Of a DNA stretch of 64,000 nt, positions 62,430 to 64,000 are shown piece after piece. How positions within the stretch are numbered: position 1 is the stretch's first letter; the number at the start of each line of letters is the position of its first letter. Origin of the DNA: Variovorax sp. 679 (GTDB lineage Bacteria > Pseudomonadota > Gammaproteobacteria > Burkholderiales > Burkholderiaceae_C); the NCBI RefSeq assembly GCF_003952185.1, contig NZ_RXFS01000013.1, positions 124,001-188,000 on the forward strand. Reading direction: 5' to 3'. The position numbers were made by a program, and so were the translations under genes. The notes below the pieces were generated by a model, which was given only the letters and a program-made list of their open reading frames with translations, searched no databases and had not been told where the DNA came from.

Positions 62430-63857
62430 ATGAGCGTGGTAGCCGACGTGGCGCACCGCCTGCGGCGCGCGAGCCTGTGGCAGCGGCTCGCGCTGCTGCT
62501 CTTCCCCGCCCTGCTTGTCGTGACCTGCATCGAGCTGTGGATGACGCGGCACGACGCACTGGCCGCCGCCAACGCCGCCTATGACCGCTCGCTGCTGGGC
62601 GCGCTCAAATCCATCGACGCCAACATCTCGACCGCCTCGGGCGGCCTCTCGGTCGAGTTGCCCTACACGATGTTCGAGTTCTTCGAGTTGACCGCGAGCG
62701 GCCAGGTGTTCTTTCGCGTGGCGACTTCCGACGGACTGGTCGAGCTGGGCAGTGCCGATCTGCCTGCACCGCCCGCCACGCTGGCGATGGGCGTGCCAGC
62801 CTTCTACGACGCAACCTACTTCGGCGAGGCCGTGCGGCTCGCCGCCTACCGTCGCGACCTGGACCGCGCGCCAGCGGGCAGCACCGGGCGCAGCGTGCTG
62901 ATCCAGATCGGCGAGAGCACGCGCTCGCGGCAGGAGTTCACAGCGCGCTTCGTGCGCAGCGCCGCGCTGCGCGACGGGCTGGTGCTGGCGATGCTGCTGT
63001 GCGGCACCGCCCTGGCGCTCGCGGCGGCATTGCGCCCACTCTCGCGGCTGGCGCGCGAGGTGAGCGCGCGAACGAGCGACGACCTCACGCGCATCGCCGA
63101 GGCCGACCTGCCCGCCGAGGTGCGCCCGCTGGTGGCGGCAGTCAACCAGCAGATGTCGCGCACGCAGGATCTCGTGGCCCAGCAGCGCCAGTTTCTCGAC
63201 GACGCATCGCACCAGCTGCGCACCCACCTGACCACGCTGCAGATGCAGGCCGACTACGCGCGGCGCGAGGAAGACCCGGTGCAGGTGCGGGTGGCGCTCG
63301 ACGCGCTCGGCACCGAGATCGGCCGCGCAACGCGCAGCGCACAACAGTTGCTCGCGCTGGGCCGCAGCGACACGGTGTCGGTGGAACCCGCCGGGTTCGA
63401 TCTTGCGGCGCTGCTGCGCGAAGTGGCTGTCGACCTGCTGCCGCTGGCGCGCGCCAAACGCATCGACCTGGGCATCCATTCGCCCACGCCCGAGTTCCCC
63501 GCCGTGGCCGATCGCGGGCTGATGCGCGAGGCGCTGGGCAACCTGGTGACCAACGCGATCACCTACACGCCGGCCGAGGGCACGATCACGCTCTTTGCCG
63601 CGGGCGACGCGGCGGGCTGGAGCCTCAACGTGGAAGACAACGGCCCCGGACTGAGCGAGGAAGAACGCGCCGCCCTGGGCCAGCGCTTCCGGCGCGGTGC
63701 GCGTGCCGGCAAGGGCGGCTTCGGGCTGGGGCTGGCCATTGCGCGCTCCATCGCGCATCGGCACCAGGGGGAGTTGCGGCTCGAGGCGCGCGAGGCCGGC
63801 CCGGGGCTGCATGCGATCATCTGGTGGCCGCGCACTACAGCGCCCGCCGCCATCTGA
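62430..63857 (+). CDS. Sensor histidine kinase (TctE-like)
   Basis: 475 residues. Membrane helices at about 18-38 and 179-201 flank a periplasmic 2CSK-type sensor domain. A HAMP-like linker is followed by the H box (DASHQLRTHLTTL, His261) and an HATPase domain (NLVTNAITYTPAEG, NVEDNGPGLS, GKGGFGLGLAIARS). The H-box residue after RT is His266; nearly all members have Pro there. The kinase should pass phosphate to Asp51 of the neighbouring regulator. Confidence 0.92.
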   Translation: MSVVADVAHRLRRASLWQRLALLLFPALLVVTCIELWMTRHDALAAANAAYDRSLLGALKSIDANISTASGGLSVELPYTMFEFFELTASGQVFFRVATSDGLVELGSADLPAPPATLAMGVPAFYDATYFGEAVRLAAYRRDLDRAPAGSTGRSVLIQIGESTRSRQEFTARFVRSAALRDGLVLAMLLCGTALALAAALRPLSRLAREVSARTSDDLTRIAEADLPAEVRPLVAAVNQQMSRTQDLVAQQRQFLDDASHQLRTHLTTLQMQADYARREEDPVQVRVALDALGTEIGRATRSAQQLLALGRSDTVSVEPAGFDLAALLREVAVDLLPLARAKRIDLGIHSPTPEFPAVADRGLMREALGNLVTNAITYTPAEGTITLFAAGDAAGWSLNVEDNGPGLSEEERAALGQRFRRGARAGKGGFGLGLAIARSIAHRHQGELRLEAREAGPGLHAIIWWPRTTAPAAI

Positions 63858-63870
63858 CAGGCCCGCCGCC

Positions 63871-64000
63871 ATGCCCCATCTTTCCAGCCGCCGCCATGCA
63901 TTGCGCGCCCTGTGCGCACTGCTGGCGCCGTCGCTCGGCATGCGTGCGATGGCCGCGAGCGATCCTTCCGGGAACGCCGCCGACTGCGTGATACCAGCCA
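63871..64000 (+). CDS. Probable TctC-type tricarboxylate-binding protein, N-terminus (3' end outside window)
   Basis: Only 43 codons are visible. They encode a signal peptide with paired Arg (SSRRHALRAL...), ending about AMAA, then a mature start ASDPSGNAADCVIPA. The CxxPA pattern recalls TctC proteins that begin with CIAPAKPGGG. Its place directly after a TctD/TctE-like pair (13 bp) supports this. The identification rests largely on context because the ligand domain is missing. Confidence 0.6.
   Translation, partial: MPHLSSRRHALRALCALLAPSLGMRAMAASDPSGNAADCVIPA

Overview
The window is a GC-rich (roughly two-thirds G+C), densely packed chromosomal segment with many 1-4 bp start/stop overlaps. 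Gene content (TRAP and Bug/TctC uptake proteins, tandem-aptamer glycine riboswitch before gcvTHP, beta-ketoadipate genes under an IclR regulator) and protein style point to a beta-proteobacterium of the Comamonadaceae, most likely Variovorax or a close relative. This assignment is inferred from content; no rRNA or tRNA gene was found.

Layout. 1-5.2 kb: end of a sensor kinase, then a minus-strand set (secreted unknown protein, thioesterase, EamA permease, SDR) divergent from ETF-ubiquinone oxidoreductase. 5.3-7.9 kb: a TPR protein, a DUF3455 lipoprotein, and an ECF sigma/RskA-type anti-sigma pair. 7.9-11.8 kb: denD plus a complete TRAP transporter, probably for a sugar acid. 11.8-15.6 kb: AraC regulator divergent from an Fsr-like exporter, then small unknown genes. 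15.6-20.5 kb: glycine riboswitch, gcvT, gcvH, gcvP; then a Crp/Fnr regulator. 21-28.8 kb: hydrolases, DUF3014, a DUF2855/TetR divergent pair, nitronate monooxygenase and a divergent MurA-like enzyme.

29-36.8 kb looks accessory. It holds DUF2625, two GFA proteins, a DUF1444 fragment joined to a lipoprotein, several unknown proteins (some in a visibly lower-GC stretch, about 33.2-35.4 kb), and a ParD-like protein translationally coupled to a methionine aminopeptidase. 36.9-46.2 kb is housekeeping and mixed metabolism: M20 hydrolase/LysR, DUF1330, DHFR-like reductase, DAHP synthase, HDOD, DTW and an NHL propeller lipoprotein. 46.5-49.8 kb is a DUF1501/DUF1800 secreted-protein operon.

50-60.7 kb is the most coherent system: catabolism of shikimate/quinate-type compounds to protocatechuate and on through the beta-ketoadipate pathway. 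It comprises 3-dehydroshikimate dehydratase (quiC type) with an MHS permease, then pcaD, an MFS permease, pcaC, pcaB and two unusual shikimate-dehydrogenase-like proteins, divergent from an IclR regulator. A 15-bp sequence identical to the remembered PcaR/PcaU-type operator lies between regulator and operon. A near match plus a perfect 17-bp palindrome lies upstream of quiC. The ring-cleavage dioxygenase (pcaGH) and the CoA steps (pcaIJF) are not in the window. The end (60.7-64 kb) carries a Bug protein, a TctD/TctE-like two-component system and the start of what is probably its TctC partner.
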